From the IMG/VR virus record IMGVR_UViG_3300037628_000362, positions 1-64,000 of that record: 64,000 bases of DNA; one strand, 5' to 3'. Source of the DNA: a virus. Of the stretch, positions 8,330 through 18,117 are shown in pieces. The notes beneath the pieces are model-generated. The model saw only the letters and a list, made by a program, of their open reading frames with translations. It did no database searches and was not told the origin of the DNA. The translations under genes were made by a program, and so were the position numbers. The first letter of the stretch is position 1. Each line of letters begins with the position of its first letter.

Positions 8330-9373
8330 ATGGCATTGCTCCCCCACCAAGTCGACGACTTCGTGAACTTGACCATTGATAACTTCAAGCGTACCAAGTG
8401 GACCGATCTCTCGCTGGAACACCAGGAGTATTGCGTCGCCGCAATTATGACTGATCGCAAGATCATCGAACGCGGCGGCCCGCAGATCAATTTCAAGGTC
8501 CAGACCAAGAATACCGGTACCGCCAGACCCACTGGTCTCTTCTCGGTCGATCAAACGGCCGTCGAGGACCTGACGATCGAGGGCACCGAGACTTGGACCG
8601 CCACCACGGCGAATTGGTCTTACGACATTTACGAAGACCTCTTCCAAACCGATAAAGAGACGATCATCCGTGAACTGGTTGTGCGTGAGCACGCCTGCAT
8701 GAACGATCTGATCGAGTTGGCCGAACAGCAAATCTGGACTGAGCCGACGGGCAGCGAAACTGATGCACCGCCGAAGGGTATCCCCTACTGGATTCAGAAG
8801 GACGCCACCACCACTCCTGGAGGGGCGTTTAATGGCGGCAACCCGTCCGGCTTCGCTGCTGGTTGTGCAAATATCTCCAGTCTTACCGTGCCCCGTTGGA
8901 GAAATTGGACATTCGGGTACACCTCCATCACTTCCGATGATCTGGTGGCCAAAACCAAGAAGGCTATTACCTTTACGCGGTTCAGGGCGCCGAATCCGCA
9001 CCCCGAACTCGCCTTCGGAAAGGGCGACCAGTCTGCTATCTACACCACGTACCGAGTCCTGGAGCCTCTCGAAAGATTAGCCGAAACCCGGAACGACAAT
9101 CTGGGTAAGGATGTGGCCAGGTATATGAATCAGGTTGTGATCGGTGGAGTTCCGATTAAGTGGGTTCCGTACTTGGAAGCGAACGACAGCACGGACCCCC
9201 TGTACGGGGTACAATGGAGTTCACTGCGACCCTATTTCAAGCGCGGAGCAAATATGCGGCGAACGAAGAAGGATGCCCCGCGGCAGCGTAATGTTCGCGA
9301 AGTCCATTACGATAGCTGGTACAACTACATCTGCACCAATCGTCGACTTAATTGGGTCGGGAGCACCTCGTAA
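8330..9373 (+). CDS. Major capsid protein
   Basis: 347 residues, following the scaffold gene with an AAGGAGG ribosome binding site. It forms the icosahedral shell. Sequence features fit HK97-fold phage capsid proteins: an N-terminal arm with QVDDFVNLTIDNF, an E-loop region rich in Phe, Glu and Thr (FKVQTKNTGTARPTG onward), a long helix around ETIIRELVVREHACMNDLIE, and a C-terminal strand region with DPLYGVQWSSLRPYF typical of this family. Length is usual for the class. No protease gene lies next to it, so maturation cleavage is not indicated. Confidence 0.85.
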   Translation: MALLPHQVDDFVNLTIDNFKRTKWTDLSLEHQEYCVAAIMTDRKIIERGGPQINFKVQTKNTGTARPTGLFSVDQTAVEDLTIEGTETWTATTANWSYDIYEDLFQTDKETIIRELVVREHACMNDLIELAEQQIWTEPTGSETDAPPKGIPYWIQKDATTTPGGAFNGGNPSGFAAGCANISSLTVPRWRNWTFGYTSITSDDLVAKTKKAITFTRFRAPNPHPELAFGKGDQSAIYTTYRVLEPLERLAETRNDNLGKDVARYMNQVVIGGVPIKWVPYLEANDSTDPLYGVQWSSLRPYFKRGANMRRTKKDAPRQRNVREVHYDSWYNYICTNRRLNWVGSTS

Positions 9374-9425
9374 GGGTCCATTGGCCTTCACATACACATT
9401 CAAATCTCCATAAGGAGCTTAACAA

Positions 9426-10331
9426 ATGAACGGTCTGAGTATCTTAGGAAACACCCTGTTTACGGGTCACATGGGTGAGTCTGGCCGTGGCCCGTCGCCC
9501 CGGTTGTGGCGGAAGGCCCACGCGGCCCTGGTCGACCCCGTCGGCGATGACATGGCAACGATGATCTTCAATGACTTTGACAACATCAATACGGTTACTG
9601 CAACCACGGCCGCGGCCGTTATTGGCCCTGGACACGGATATCACGCCTTCTTCGAGGACACGGGCGACCTTGACGACATTACCCAGCTTGGCAATACTCG
9701 CGACGGCGTGATTCGGATTAGCGCAGGTGACGGCGCCGATGATGACTCGGTGGCCATTATGACCGGCGGTGGTCGGGGAAGCGTCGGCACGATCAGCAGG
9801 GCGGCAGCCGCCGCAAGGTTGACGATTTGCGAATTCCGATTCCGCAAGACACTCGTTGCCAATGACAAGGGTTCGGTATTTCTGGGCCTCGGCGAACAGC
9901 CTGCCAGTGCCATAGCCCGCGCCGGCGTAGCCGATGGGATTATCGGCGCTGACGACAATCTCGCCGATGACGACTCGATTGGGTTCCTGATCGATTCTGT
10001 CGATGGCGACGCACTTTCCTTCCGCTATATGAAGGAAAGTGGCACGGAGACGATTGTCATTGCCAGCGCCCAGACGTTGGTCGCCAACACGTTTTACAAA
10101 GTCGGGTTCATCTACGACCCCTCGGCACCGGAGTCTCAGCAGATCGCCATCTACATAGACAACGTGGAGCAATCCACCTACGTCACGGGCACGCTAATGG
10201 ATGTCTCGGCCGACTTCCCCAGTGGTGAGTTCATGAATATGTGTGTCATCAACAAGGGATCGGTCGGAACAACGCCCGACGATATCGAACTCGACTGGTG
10301 GAGCTTCTATCAGTCTGGAAAACTCAGCTAA
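9426..10331 (+). CDS. Virion surface protein, lectin-like fold
   Basis: 301 residues, next to the capsid gene with an AAGGAG ribosome binding site. The C-terminal 200 residues read like a concanavalin/jelly-roll sheet (YKVGFIYDPSAPESQQIAIY, followed by a final strand ending DWWSFYQSG). It is followed by a clear terminator, so capsid protein and this protein form the distal pair of one transcription unit, as expected for two abundant virion proteins. Probably a capsid decoration protein; function is inferred from position and fold only. Confidence 0.65.
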   Translation: MNGLSILGNTLFTGHMGESGRGPSPRLWRKAHAALVDPVGDDMATMIFNDFDNINTVTATTAAAVIGPGHGYHAFFEDTGDLDDITQLGNTRDGVIRISAGDGADDDSVAIMTGGGRGSVGTISRAAAAARLTICEFRFRKTLVANDKGSVFLGLGEQPASAIARAGVADGIIGADDNLADDDSIGFLIDSVDGDALSFRYMKESGTETIVIASAQTLVANTFYKVGFIYDPSAPESQQIAIYIDNVEQSTYVTGTLMDVSADFPSGEFMNMCVINKGSVGTTPDDIELDWWSFYQSGKLS

Positions 10332-10367
10332 GCGTATCGTAAGCGAGCGTGCTAGCCACGCATGCTT

Positions 10368-10410
10368 GACGGCGTCATTGCTTCCTCCGTGGCGTGGCGC
10401 CGTCTTTTTT
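10368..10410 (+). terminator. Rho-independent terminator after capsid genes
   Basis: Stem GACGGCG (10368-10374) with CGCCGTC (10398-10404), followed directly by six T residues. It ends the scaffold-capsid-decoration transcription unit. Confidence 0.8.
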
Positions 10411-10454
10411 ATTGACCCGACGGAGGGAACTCACATTAACGGAGGACAAACCTT

Positions 10455-11123
10455 ATGATCCACGTTCACGAAGCGGACTCTGAAGACCTGGCCCGTATCC
10501 TTGGGATAGAAGAGGGGCTATTGCCGAACGATCTGCGAGAAGAGGTTGCGCTTTGCACCCACGCCTTACATCGCGCCGGTGCGAGTGGCCGACTTGGTAC
10601 GATATCACTCATCGCCGCCTGCCGTAGACTCGGTTATGCCCCGCCCGAGCCGGCGACTGGTATCACCGGCCGCATTGACTGGCGCAAGATCCCGACTGAC
10701 GGCCGCGCTCTTGTCTACGTGGACATCAGCGAAGAAGAGAAGTCGGTGCCCGGTATCTACACCGGTCCGATTGCCTGCGGCACACTGGGCGTCCGCGTGA
10801 ATGGCGCTGAGAAGATTACTGAGTTCAATCGAATTCATGTGGCGCTCAGTGATGTTTACGACGAGCCGATCACCGACCTGGAAAGCATCTTTGGCGGGCC
10901 GCCTGACGCCGTGGATGATTCCCTGAAGTGGGAGGATGTCGAGGAAGGCGCTCCGCTGTTGGCCGAGATTGACGAAGAGGCCAAAGATGCGCGTTTCGTC
11001 AAGCACATTGACGAGGACATTGTATCCGTCAGAATCGATGGAGAGCACAAGAATAGGCGCCTCCCGAAGGATTCCGTGGCGATCGTTTCAACATTAGATG
11101 ATCGAATTAAGGAGGCCGTGTAA
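10455..11123 (+). CDS. Hypothetical head/tail completion protein
   Basis: 222 residues, acidic, after a strong ACGGAGGA ribosome binding site. The first 65 residues are helical (EDLARILGIEEGLLPNDL); the rest is mixed strand. No family recognised. Its position, first gene after the capsid terminator and coupled to a run of structural genes by a TAATG overlap, suggests a head-completion or neck component. Confidence 0.6.
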   Translation: MIHVHEADSEDLARILGIEEGLLPNDLREEVALCTHALHRAGASGRLGTISLIAACRRLGYAPPEPATGITGRIDWRKIPTDGRALVYVDISEEEKSVPGIYTGPIACGTLGVRVNGAEKITEFNRIHVALSDVYDEPITDLESIFGGPPDAVDDSLKWEDVEEGAPLLAEIDEEAKDARFVKHIDEDIVSVRIDGEHKNRRLPKDSVAIVSTLDDRIKEAV

Positions 11124-11656
11124 TGCAGACAGCCTATCCCCTGCGTAGAGCACTGGTCACCAACTCCACTGTCACGACATTCCCTGGAAAGTTGCCGCTG
11201 ACAGCAGCCCCATCAGGGGACGGTATTTTTGATATTTTCGATAAGAATCTTGTGCCACGCTTAGCTACGGACACGTATATGCCAGAGCAGATCGCGCTGA
11301 TCCCATTTGGCACCAACAATGACGATGAGACGTTTGATATGCGCCTCTGGGGGTGGAGTAAGGTACAGGGATCTGATATCTGGATTCCGCGACTGATCGC
11401 ACAGTTGGCCATCATCCTCGGTGATATCGCTGCGAATGCTGTGGGGACACTGCATTTTCTCGCCAACACAATCACCGTAACCGATGGGCCCTCCGACACC
11501 TCTCTGTACGAGTTAATTACACCCACCGCTCTTGAAACAGCGGCGTCAATCATCCTGCCGCTCGGCGGCGTACAGCACTTTGAGTTCGACTTTGACATTG
11601 GCACGGCCGCGACTGCCAACTGCTACTGGCGAGCGGTAGACAAGAGAAGGCAGTAG
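11123..11656 (+). CDS. Virion structural protein
   Basis: 177 residues; the start overlaps the previous stop (TAATG). Strand-rich and Thr/Ala-rich with little charge, similar in character to the product at 12129 (both end in a strand describing an aliphatic, Ala-rich sheet). No named family recognised. Context suggests a minor virion or neck protein. Confidence 0.55.
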   Translation: MQTAYPLRRALVTNSTVTTFPGKLPLTAAPSGDGIFDIFDKNLVPRLATDTYMPEQIALIPFGTNNDDETFDMRLWGWSKVQGSDIWIPRLIAQLAIILGDIAANAVGTLHFLANTITVTDGPSDTSLYELITPTALETAASIILPLGGVQHFEFDFDIGTAATANCYWRAVDKRRQ

Positions 11657-11673
11657 CGGATAGGAGTGAGGTC

Positions 11674-12126
11674 ATGCCAGTCGACATCGATCGATTACGC
11701 GATGAGCTAACTGACGACCCAGTAGCCATGGGCTACTCTGGTATGAATGACGTGTCGGCGACTGAGGCCCTTAATAGCCAAGATCGCGACATGCTTGGTC
11801 CGGTGGGCATGACAGCGCTGCGAGAGTGGGCCGCGATTGGCGCCCGCGCTTTCAAGGTCCGCCGAGGGATCGCCGACCCAGCCTTGTCGAACCAAGTAAG
11901 GAGCCTTTGTATCATCGCCGACCAGCTACTGGGAACTGATGATGGCGTACTTGACCCATCTAATCAGAAACATCTTGATCTCGTGAACGAACTAGTTGCT
12001 GCCGGCGTACTCTCGGCCACCGACCGAACGGCACTTGCACAGAAGGCCACGACTATTGTGAGCCGAGCAGCAGAAATAGGTCTACCACGAATTCGGTCTG
12101 GCAACGTCATGGAGGCGAGGTTATAG
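11674..12126 (+). CDS. Conserved phage structural-region protein
   Basis: 150 residues. It begins IDRLRDELTDDPVAMGYSGM, a pattern I have seen in many phages with a short acidic helix, DDP and GY-x-x-M, within genes between head and tail. The rest is helical (VRSLCIIADQLLG; LVNELVAAGVLSATDRTAL). Biochemical role is not established to my knowledge. It is spaced 17 bases after the preceding gene with a GGAG-type ribosome binding site. Confidence 0.6.
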   Translation: MPVDIDRLRDELTDDPVAMGYSGMNDVSATEALNSQDRDMLGPVGMTALREWAAIGARAFKVRRGIADPALSNQVRSLCIIADQLLGTDDGVLDPSNQKHLDLVNELVAAGVLSATDRTALAQKATTIVSRAAEIGLPRIRSGNVMEARL

Positions 12127-12128
12127 TC

Positions 12129-12677
12129 ATGCCAAATGAAATTCTTACCAAGTACGGAACGGCGATTGTCTGGGCTGACACCACCGACTACAGTAGCACC
12201 GTCAGCGGATTAGCTAGAACAGACCAGTTGGATTTAACCAGCGTCGCTCCCGCCGCCGCAAGACAAGGGGCCAAAAAGGATCTAGGGGCTACCCGGGCAA
12301 GGCAATATGCCGTCCTGGTCGGCTTTGAAATCGGAGCCAGCGCTGCAAGTGACGAGAATATTATAGTTTACTGGGGAGGTTCACCTAGTGCAACGGCCGC
12401 CAACGCGAATCCAGGCCAATTAACCGGTGCTGATGCTGATTATACCGGAACTACCGGCGACACACTAATGGACTCACTGAAGCAGCTCGAAGAGGTTGGT
12501 CCACTGGTCACCACTTCCGACAATACAACGGACGTACAGTACGGTCAGGTTGGTGTCCTCACGGACATTCCGCGATATGGCATGCCTGTTGTACTCAATA
12601 ATTCTACTGGATCACTGGTAGGTGATGCAGTAGAAATGTACGTTGCGTTGATCCCGCTGATTGACGAGGTGCAATAG
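12129..12677 (+). CDS. Virion structural protein, strand-rich
   Basis: 182 residues, Ala/Thr/Ser-rich with alternating hydrophobic residues, as in tail or decoration proteins. It starts two bases after the previous stop and shares its final stop base with the GTG of the next gene (TAGTG). No family named. Similar in style to the 11123 product. Confidence 0.55.
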   Translation: MPNEILTKYGTAIVWADTTDYSSTVSGLARTDQLDLTSVAPAAARQGAKKDLGATRARQYAVLVGFEIGASAASDENIIVYWGGSPSATAANANPGQLTGADADYTGTTGDTLMDSLKQLEEVGPLVTTSDNTTDVQYGQVGVLTDIPRYGMPVVLNNSTGSLVGDAVEMYVALIPLIDEVQ

Positions 12678-13558
12678 TGCTCCGTCAGCCGACATACAAG
12701 AGCGGAATAGCAAAACGCGGGATGTGCCAGCGGCCGGGCGATTGGCGGGAATTTTACACAGGATACTGTACGGCGCTGGGTCCAACCGATGACGTTCTTG
12801 TCGATCAGGGAGGACGAAAGCGTAACGGCGTATTGACTGGAATGGATCCGCCGACAGATTGGGTATTCGACGGAGGCGAAGGGTATTACGGGCTGGACTT
12901 AGACGGCACTAATGACAACATCGATTTTACCGGAACAGGATTCGGTAAGGTTGCCACATCGATACCCGGAACATGGTCTATGTTGTTCCGGTTCAAGATG
13001 ACCTCTTCGGCAGCGACACGGATATTCTCTGGGACCGGGACTGGCGGGACAGCACCGTTTATGTTCATTGGTCTTAATCAAGGCGGGGGCGATCCGGCGA
13101 CGAGCATTCGGGTTCAGCTTCGAGACACGTCTGGTAATATCCTGTCTGAAAGAACAGGGTCGACGAGTCCTCAAATCAACGACGGAAACGTTCATAGTAT
13201 GGGGGTCGTGAAGACCAGTAATAGCGCCGGGGGAATCGCGGTCTGTATCGATGGTGTGCCTCAGAGCATGACCAACCTCACCGATACCGGATTTGCCAAC
13301 CAGCCGAACTGGGATACTGGCATTCGCTTCGGAACAAACTCTGGTGCAACGGTTCAGTTTTTTGCTGGAACTCTATTCGACTTTCGGGTACTGACTCGCG
13401 AAGTGTCCGTAAATGAACTGATTGCCTATCATCGCGACTTCAGGGCTACCTACCGTCGGCGACGCACAGTGTTGTCTAGGCCCAGAATTGGCGGACCATT
13501 CCCGCACTATATTCATCGGGCTAATTCCCTAGGCGGAATGCAGGGGCTGGGCCTATGA
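12677..13558 (+). CDS. LamG/concanavalin-like jelly-roll virion protein
   Basis: 293 residues with a GTG start overlapping the upstream stop. Residues about 65-260 follow the LamG-like pattern: LDLDGTNDNIDF, then TWSMLFRFKM, NVHSMGVVKTS, IAVCIDGVPQSMTNL and FFAGTLFDFRVLTREVSVNELIAYHRD. Such domains bind glycans or act as surface decorations in phages. The C-terminus is basic. Probably part of the tail or capsid surface; the glycan target is unknown. Confidence 0.7.
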   Translation: MLRQPTYKSGIAKRGMCQRPGDWREFYTGYCTALGPTDDVLVDQGGRKRNGVLTGMDPPTDWVFDGGEGYYGLDLDGTNDNIDFTGTGFGKVATSIPGTWSMLFRFKMTSSAATRIFSGTGTGGTAPFMFIGLNQGGGDPATSIRVQLRDTSGNILSERTGSTSPQINDGNVHSMGVVKTSNSAGGIAVCIDGVPQSMTNLTDTGFANQPNWDTGIRFGTNSGATVQFFAGTLFDFRVLTREVSVNELIAYHRDFRATYRRRRTVLSRPRIGGPFPHYIHRANSLGGMQGLGL

Positions 13559-14286
13559 GTCTCATATCGTACACGCACGACCAGGATTCGGTGATACTAC
13601 GGGTTAAGATCCTGGATTCCTCCGTCAGCACAGGGGCTGGGAAAACCGGGCTTCTGTTCTCATCTGCCGGTCTCATTATCGGCACGATCGCCGACAAAGA
13701 AGCTACTACGACAGCATATACGCAAGCCGGGAGTACAATTGAGACAATCGTAGCCTTAGGGACCTACTCTCCACCGGCTGCCACTAAGTGCCGGTTCAAG
13801 GAGATTGACGGCACGAACCATCTGGGCGTGTACGAAATTCATTTAGCTGATGCTCGGTTCGCGGTGGCTTCAGCCAAGTCGCTGCTGGTGAGCATTAGTG
13901 GTGCGGCGAATGCGGCCGAGTGCGACGTGCTGATCCCGCTTACACAAACAGACCCGTATGATAATGTACGGGGTGGCATAACTGCATTACCAAATGCAGC
14001 AGCAGATGACGCGTTCGGATTGCCCATCAGCGACGCCGGTGGCCTGGACCTGGATAACATGGTTGCGAATGAGCTTAACGTGACGACTTACGCCGAGCCA
14101 TCGTCGGTCCCGGCTGCTACGGCTTCTATTCGGGCGATGGTTCACTGGCTCTTTACTTTGTCTCGCAATAAGGGCACGCAAATATCCACGACAAAGACGC
14201 TCCGTAATGATGCGGACGGCGCTGACATTGGAACTTCACCGATGAGTTCAGACGGTACGACCTTCACTAGGGGAAAATGGAGCTAG
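13555..14286 (+). CDS. Tail/fibre-associated modular protein
   Basis: 243 residues, ATGA-coupled. The N-terminal 130 residues form a strand-rich domain seen in phage tail proteins (STGAGKTGLLFSSAGL; GVYEIHLADARFAVASAKSL). A linker GLPISDAGGLDLDN at about residue 160 recurs almost identically in the 15858 product (GLPVSDAGGLDIDN), so the two proteins share an N-terminal module followed by different ends. Probably an adaptor or baseplate-like fibre component. Confidence 0.6.
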   Translation: MSLISYTHDQDSVILRVKILDSSVSTGAGKTGLLFSSAGLIIGTIADKEATTTAYTQAGSTIETIVALGTYSPPAATKCRFKEIDGTNHLGVYEIHLADARFAVASAKSLLVSISGAANAAECDVLIPLTQTDPYDNVRGGITALPNAAADDAFGLPISDAGGLDLDNMVANELNVTTYAEPSSVPAATASIRAMVHWLFTLSRNKGTQISTTKTLRNDADGADIGTSPMSSDGTTFTRGKWS

Positions 14287-14288
14287 CT

Positions 14289-15635
14289 ATGGCGGATAAC
14301 ACTACACTGCCGGGGACAGGAGAAGTCTACGCCGCGTCAGAAAAGACGTTCGGGGGCGTCCTGGCAAAGCACCAACGAGTTGACATAAATTTCTATGACG
14401 GGCCGTCTTGTGACGCCTTTGGTCGGATTCGTACATCAGATCCAGAAACGATTTTCGACAGCAAGCTTCTCCACGCAGACGATCAATCTCTGCTATGGGA
14501 CGAAGAGCTGATCTCCGGTACGATGGCCACTGCCGCCCCGACTGCCGCCAAGCCGTTTATCGACTTCACTAGCACTAACGTGACCGCAGGACGGAGAGTC
14601 CGGCAAACCTTTCAGAGGTTTAATTACCAACCGGGGCATAGTCAGCTAATTTTAATGACGGGGGTTCTGGAATTGGCTTCCGGCACTAAGACGGGGTGTG
14701 AGCGTAGGTTTGGCCAGTACGACGATGACAACGGAGTATTCTTTGAGAGCGATGCAGGAACGATTGCATTTACCATCCGAACTAACGACACCGGGTCCCC
14801 TGTTGACACTACCGTCGCACAGGCGAGTTGGAGTCTGGATACTCTTGACGGTGGCGCCGACGCCTCGAACCCTTCCGGCCTAACACTGGATGCGACAAAG
14901 GCACAGATTGTCGTATTCGACTACCAGTGGCTTTCAGTCGGTCGCGTAAGGGTTGGCTTCCAGATCGGCGGAATCACTCATTATGTTCACGCATTTAATG
15001 TCTCAAACACTTTACAAATACCCTGGACTAGTACGCCCAACTTACCGCTGCGATATGAGATTGTCACGACGACATCGAGTGGCGTATGTTCAATGCGCTG
15101 TATCTGTGGTTCCGTGATATCCGAAGGTGGTGTCTCGGATCGCGGAATTGTTCGCTACCGAAGCACGTCTGGCGCGGCGGTAACGAGTGCCGTCGAGAAT
15201 ACGCTTTATGTCCTAGTGGCGGTTCGGCTTAAAACTACTCATCTAGGAGGTTCTGTCAGGCCGATTTCCGCCAACATATTTATCGAATCCGCCAATGAAA
15301 AAGTTGAATGGGTGTTGCTCCACGGGGACAAAAACAACCCGCTAACAATCGGCGGATCACTAACCTACGCGGACTTCGCTGAAAGTATTTGCCAGACCGC
15401 TCTTGGGGCTACGGCCAATACTGTGTCGGGAGGTGTAGAAATTGACGGCGGATATTCGTTCAGCGGATCAGGAGGAGGAGGAGCAGGAGTTGCCGCCGGA
15501 GACACTCATTCGACGCTCCCACTTGGCGCGGCAATCGATGGCACTCGAAGCGAGCTTGTCCTGGCGTTCCGCCCGATCGGAGGAGTGAGCGCAGCAGATG
15601 TCGAAGGTTCCTTGAAGTGGCGGGAGATCACTTAG
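14289..15635 (+). CDS. Conserved virion structural protein (AFGRIRTS type)
   Basis: 448 residues from the ATG at 14289, which follows GGAG by seven bases; ATG at 14277 is the alternative. The segment DAFGRIRTSDPETIFDSK near residue 45, with RVRQTFQRFNYQPGHSQLIL and RRFGQYDDDNGVFFE after it, marks a family I recognise from many environmental phage genomes as an uncharacterised structural protein. The centre is strand-rich with a lectin-like look (RVGFQIGGITHYVHAFN). Glycine-rich hinge near residue 390. Possibly a fibre or capsid-surface protein. Confidence 0.7.
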   Translation: MADNTTLPGTGEVYAASEKTFGGVLAKHQRVDINFYDGPSCDAFGRIRTSDPETIFDSKLLHADDQSLLWDEELISGTMATAAPTAAKPFIDFTSTNVTAGRRVRQTFQRFNYQPGHSQLILMTGVLELASGTKTGCERRFGQYDDDNGVFFESDAGTIAFTIRTNDTGSPVDTTVAQASWSLDTLDGGADASNPSGLTLDATKAQIVVFDYQWLSVGRVRVGFQIGGITHYVHAFNVSNTLQIPWTSTPNLPLRYEIVTTTSSGVCSMRCICGSVISEGGVSDRGIVRYRSTSGAAVTSAVENTLYVLVAVRLKTTHLGGSVRPISANIFIESANEKVEWVLLHGDKNNPLTIGGSLTYADFAESICQTALGATANTVSGGVEIDGGYSFSGSGGGGAGVAAGDTHSTLPLGAAIDGTRSELVLAFRPIGGVSAADVEGSLKWREIT

Positions 15636-15636
15636 G

Positions 15637-15858
15637 ATGCCACTTATACCTATATTCGTTCAGAATGCCTTAACAGCCAGCGATAGTCTGTTATTGTCAG
15701 CTTTTAACTTTTGCGATCCATTCGATCATGTTCTTCCTTTTTCGGATGGGACGATCGACAGTGCTGATCGCGCTCACTTATGGGGCATGTATAGTGGCAT
15801 AGCTATCTCTGGAGGCATAGTTCCGGTTTGGGCCATTTACGCGGGGGCCAACACCTGA
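15637..15858 (+). CDS. Small hydrophobic protein between structural genes
   Basis: 73 residues, aliphatic and aromatic with very few charges. It starts one base after the previous stop and its TGA overlaps the next ATG (TGATG). No domain recognised; one segment (YSGIAISGGIVPVWAIYA) could span a membrane or pack inside a fibre. Position argues for a real coupled gene. Confidence 0.55.
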   Translation: MPLIPIFVQNALTASDSLLLSAFNFCDPFDHVLPFSDGTIDSADRAHLWGMYSGIAISGGIVPVWAIYAGANT

Positions 15859-17432
15859 TGGCTACGCGAGCAGCAGCATTCACGGCGACGTTCTTAGCTT
15901 GGGATACGCTCGCCAATGCGCCGAAAACCGGCGACACGGCAAACATTACACCACGGATTCTCAAAGACGGGACTTCGGCCGCCCTGACAGTCGCTACGGT
16001 AACTGAAGCCGACGCCACGAATCTCAAGGGGCTGTATAAGGTTGCCGTGAATGCGACCGAAGCTGATTTTGCTCAGATTGTAGTGGGTGGATTTAGCTCT
16101 ACGTCAGACGTAGAAATTATCCCCACTACATACCAGATGGAACGGCTTCCTGATGCCGCGCCAGATGAAGCTGGTGGACTTCCGGTCAGTGATGCCGGCG
16201 GGTTAGACATAGACAACCGGATGCTCGACGCCGGGACGGTGACGAATCTTAACACGATCTACGACGGAGTTGAGGGATTTGCCGGGGCTTATGCAGGTCC
16301 GCGGGGGCCAGGCGTCTATTATAACGATGCTGCGGCGAATACGAACACAGTCAACGGAACCGACGGTACTTGGAATAATCATGTTAGCACTCCCGCTACT
16401 GCGAAGACCATTGCCGACAGTCTTGGCATAGATCGTATCTATCTCGTTAAGAATTCGTCTTTCACTGTACCTGCGGCAATGGAGGATTACGAGTTCTTTG
16501 GCATCGGCGAGATGATGGCGAACACAATCGTTCTTAACTCGCAAGATGTAGATAACAGCTACTTCGAGAATGTGTTAATTACAGGAGATCAGGGCGGTAC
16601 GGGCCGGATGCAGGCCGAGGGTTGCGTTCTTTTATCTATTACCTCAATGGAGATTACGGCACTTCGACCTATATTGGCCGCGGGCACACTGACGCTGCGT
16701 AATGATTGCGCGTTTGATTTCTGGTCGTCTGCGGTTTCCGGTGGCGGCACTCCCATTATAAACATCGATTCTGTTGCTAACGTAAACACATATTTCCGAC
16801 ACGGTTCAGGGGGGCTCCAGGTAAATAACGCAGTGGCGACGACCGTCATGTCCGTTGAGACAGATGGACAGCTCATTATAGACGCGACTTGCACGGGCTT
16901 AACAATAGTCCCGCGCGGCAATTTATCGATTACAGATAATGGTACGTCAACGAGTCTGGATCGGGATGCAGCGATTAGCCGAACGGGCCTTCTTGGCGCG
17001 GACAGCACGCTGCCTGCAACAACGTTTTTCTCCGGCGTCACGGACTTAGGAGAATGGCTTGGCCTGATGGCCGGTAAGCAGGTCGGAGATGCCACTGCAC
17101 GCACAGAGATACGTGCTACCGGCGCAGGCTCTGGCACCTACGACGAGACGACTGATTCACTGGAGGCCGCACTCGATAGCCAGGACCACGGCGGAACCGG
17201 TGCCGATGCTGTAACGATCAATCTGGACGCCGCTGGAGACGACTTGGCCGACGCGGACGTTTGGATTTCAAATGACTCTGCCGGCACTAACGTGATCGCC
17301 GGAACACTCCAGAGTGACAGTAATGGAAACGTGACATTCCAGCTCGACGCCGGGAATACCTACTATTTATGGGTACAGAAGGACGGTGTCAAGTCAATCC
17401 AGGGCACACAATTTGTAGCCGTAGCGGACTAA
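15858..17432 (+). CDS. Tail-fibre-like protein with beta-helix region
   Basis: 524 residues from the ATG overlapping the previous stop; an upstream in-frame TTG is rejected. The N-terminal 115 residues repeat the module of the 13555 product, ending in GLPVSDAGGLDIDN. Residues about 190-390 have the short regular strand and turn pattern of a right-handed parallel beta-helix (VLLSITSMEITALRPILAAG; NLSITDNGTS), typical of phage fibres and tailspikes. The C-terminal 90 residues look like an immunoglobulin-like sheet (VTFQLDAGNTYYLWVQKDG). Likely host-recognition or tail-side structure. Confidence 0.65.
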   Translation: MATRAAAFTATFLAWDTLANAPKTGDTANITPRILKDGTSAALTVATVTEADATNLKGLYKVAVNATEADFAQIVVGGFSSTSDVEIIPTTYQMERLPDAAPDEAGGLPVSDAGGLDIDNRMLDAGTVTNLNTIYDGVEGFAGAYAGPRGPGVYYNDAAANTNTVNGTDGTWNNHVSTPATAKTIADSLGIDRIYLVKNSSFTVPAAMEDYEFFGIGEMMANTIVLNSQDVDNSYFENVLITGDQGGTGRMQAEGCVLLSITSMEITALRPILAAGTLTLRNDCAFDFWSSAVSGGGTPIINIDSVANVNTYFRHGSGGLQVNNAVATTVMSVETDGQLIIDATCTGLTIVPRGNLSITDNGTSTSLDRDAAISRTGLLGADSTLPATTFFSGVTDLGEWLGLMAGKQVGDATARTEIRATGAGSGTYDETTDSLEAALDSQDHGGTGADAVTINLDAAGDDLADADVWISNDSAGTNVIAGTLQSDSNGNVTFQLDAGNTYYLWVQKDGVKSIQGTQFVAVAD

Positions 17433-17436
17433 AGCC

Positions 17437-18117
17437 ATGACCACAACCCTCGAACTTGATTACGACAGTATCCGCAGGGAACTGGGGCGATTCTTATTCG
17501 GCGGCACCAACCGAACTCCGTCAAACTGGGACACCACAGAGGCCCAGGACGCCACTGACGTCATCGCCGCCGGCCTCCGGTCTTTCTACTGGCTCACGAC
17601 GGCCACTGAGCTTGGGAACCACTCCTGGTCGTTCCTGCGCCCAGTACGGTCGATCACAACGGCCGCCAGCACAGGGACATACCCCCTGCCGACTGACTTC
17701 GCCGCGATCATTGGCGACTTCACGTTTGCGGCTTCGAGCAATAAGGGCCGGATCGTGCGGATCGACGACGCGGATATCCGCAGCTTGTACGCCGGTGCTG
17801 AACTCTCCAGGGCCCCGGTATACTATTCGGTGCGGCCAAAGGAAAATCTTGGAGACAGGACGCTCTGGGAGGTCGTGCTTTACCCCGTGCCAGATAAGGT
17901 GTACGAACTCAGCTACCGCAGCGTAATCGAGCCTGCCATGCTCGACCAGGCTAACCCGATCCCTCTTGGTGGGGCCTCGCACGCAGAGACGATCCTGGAG
18001 GCAATCCTGGCCGCAGCAGAGAAGACCATGAAGCCGGAGAGCGGGGAAACCCTCCACCAGCAGAGATTCCTGCAACTTTTGGCGGCCTCTATACAAAGAG
18101 ACCAAGAGATTACATAA
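17437..18117 (+). CDS. Tail tubular protein A-like adaptor, copy 1
   Basis: 226 residues. It resembles the T7 gp11-type adaptor that joins portal and nozzle: early helical part with SFYWLTTATELGNHSWSF, then TYPLPTDFAAIIGDF, ALYY-like strands, WEVVLYPVPDKVYELSYR and a C-terminal helical bundle with GGASHAETILEAILAAAE. The same succession recurs twice more in the following 1.6 kb, one copy being split. A GTGACACGTTGTCAC palindrome follows the stop. Confidence 0.7.
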   Translation: MTTTLELDYDSIRRELGRFLFGGTNRTPSNWDTTEAQDATDVIAAGLRSFYWLTTATELGNHSWSFLRPVRSITTAASTGTYPLPTDFAAIIGDFTFAASSNKGRIVRIDDADIRSLYAGAELSRAPVYYSVRPKENLGDRTLWEVVLYPVPDKVYELSYRSVIEPAMLDQANPIPLGGASHAETILEAILAAAEKTMKPESGETLHQQRFLQLLAASIQRDQEIT

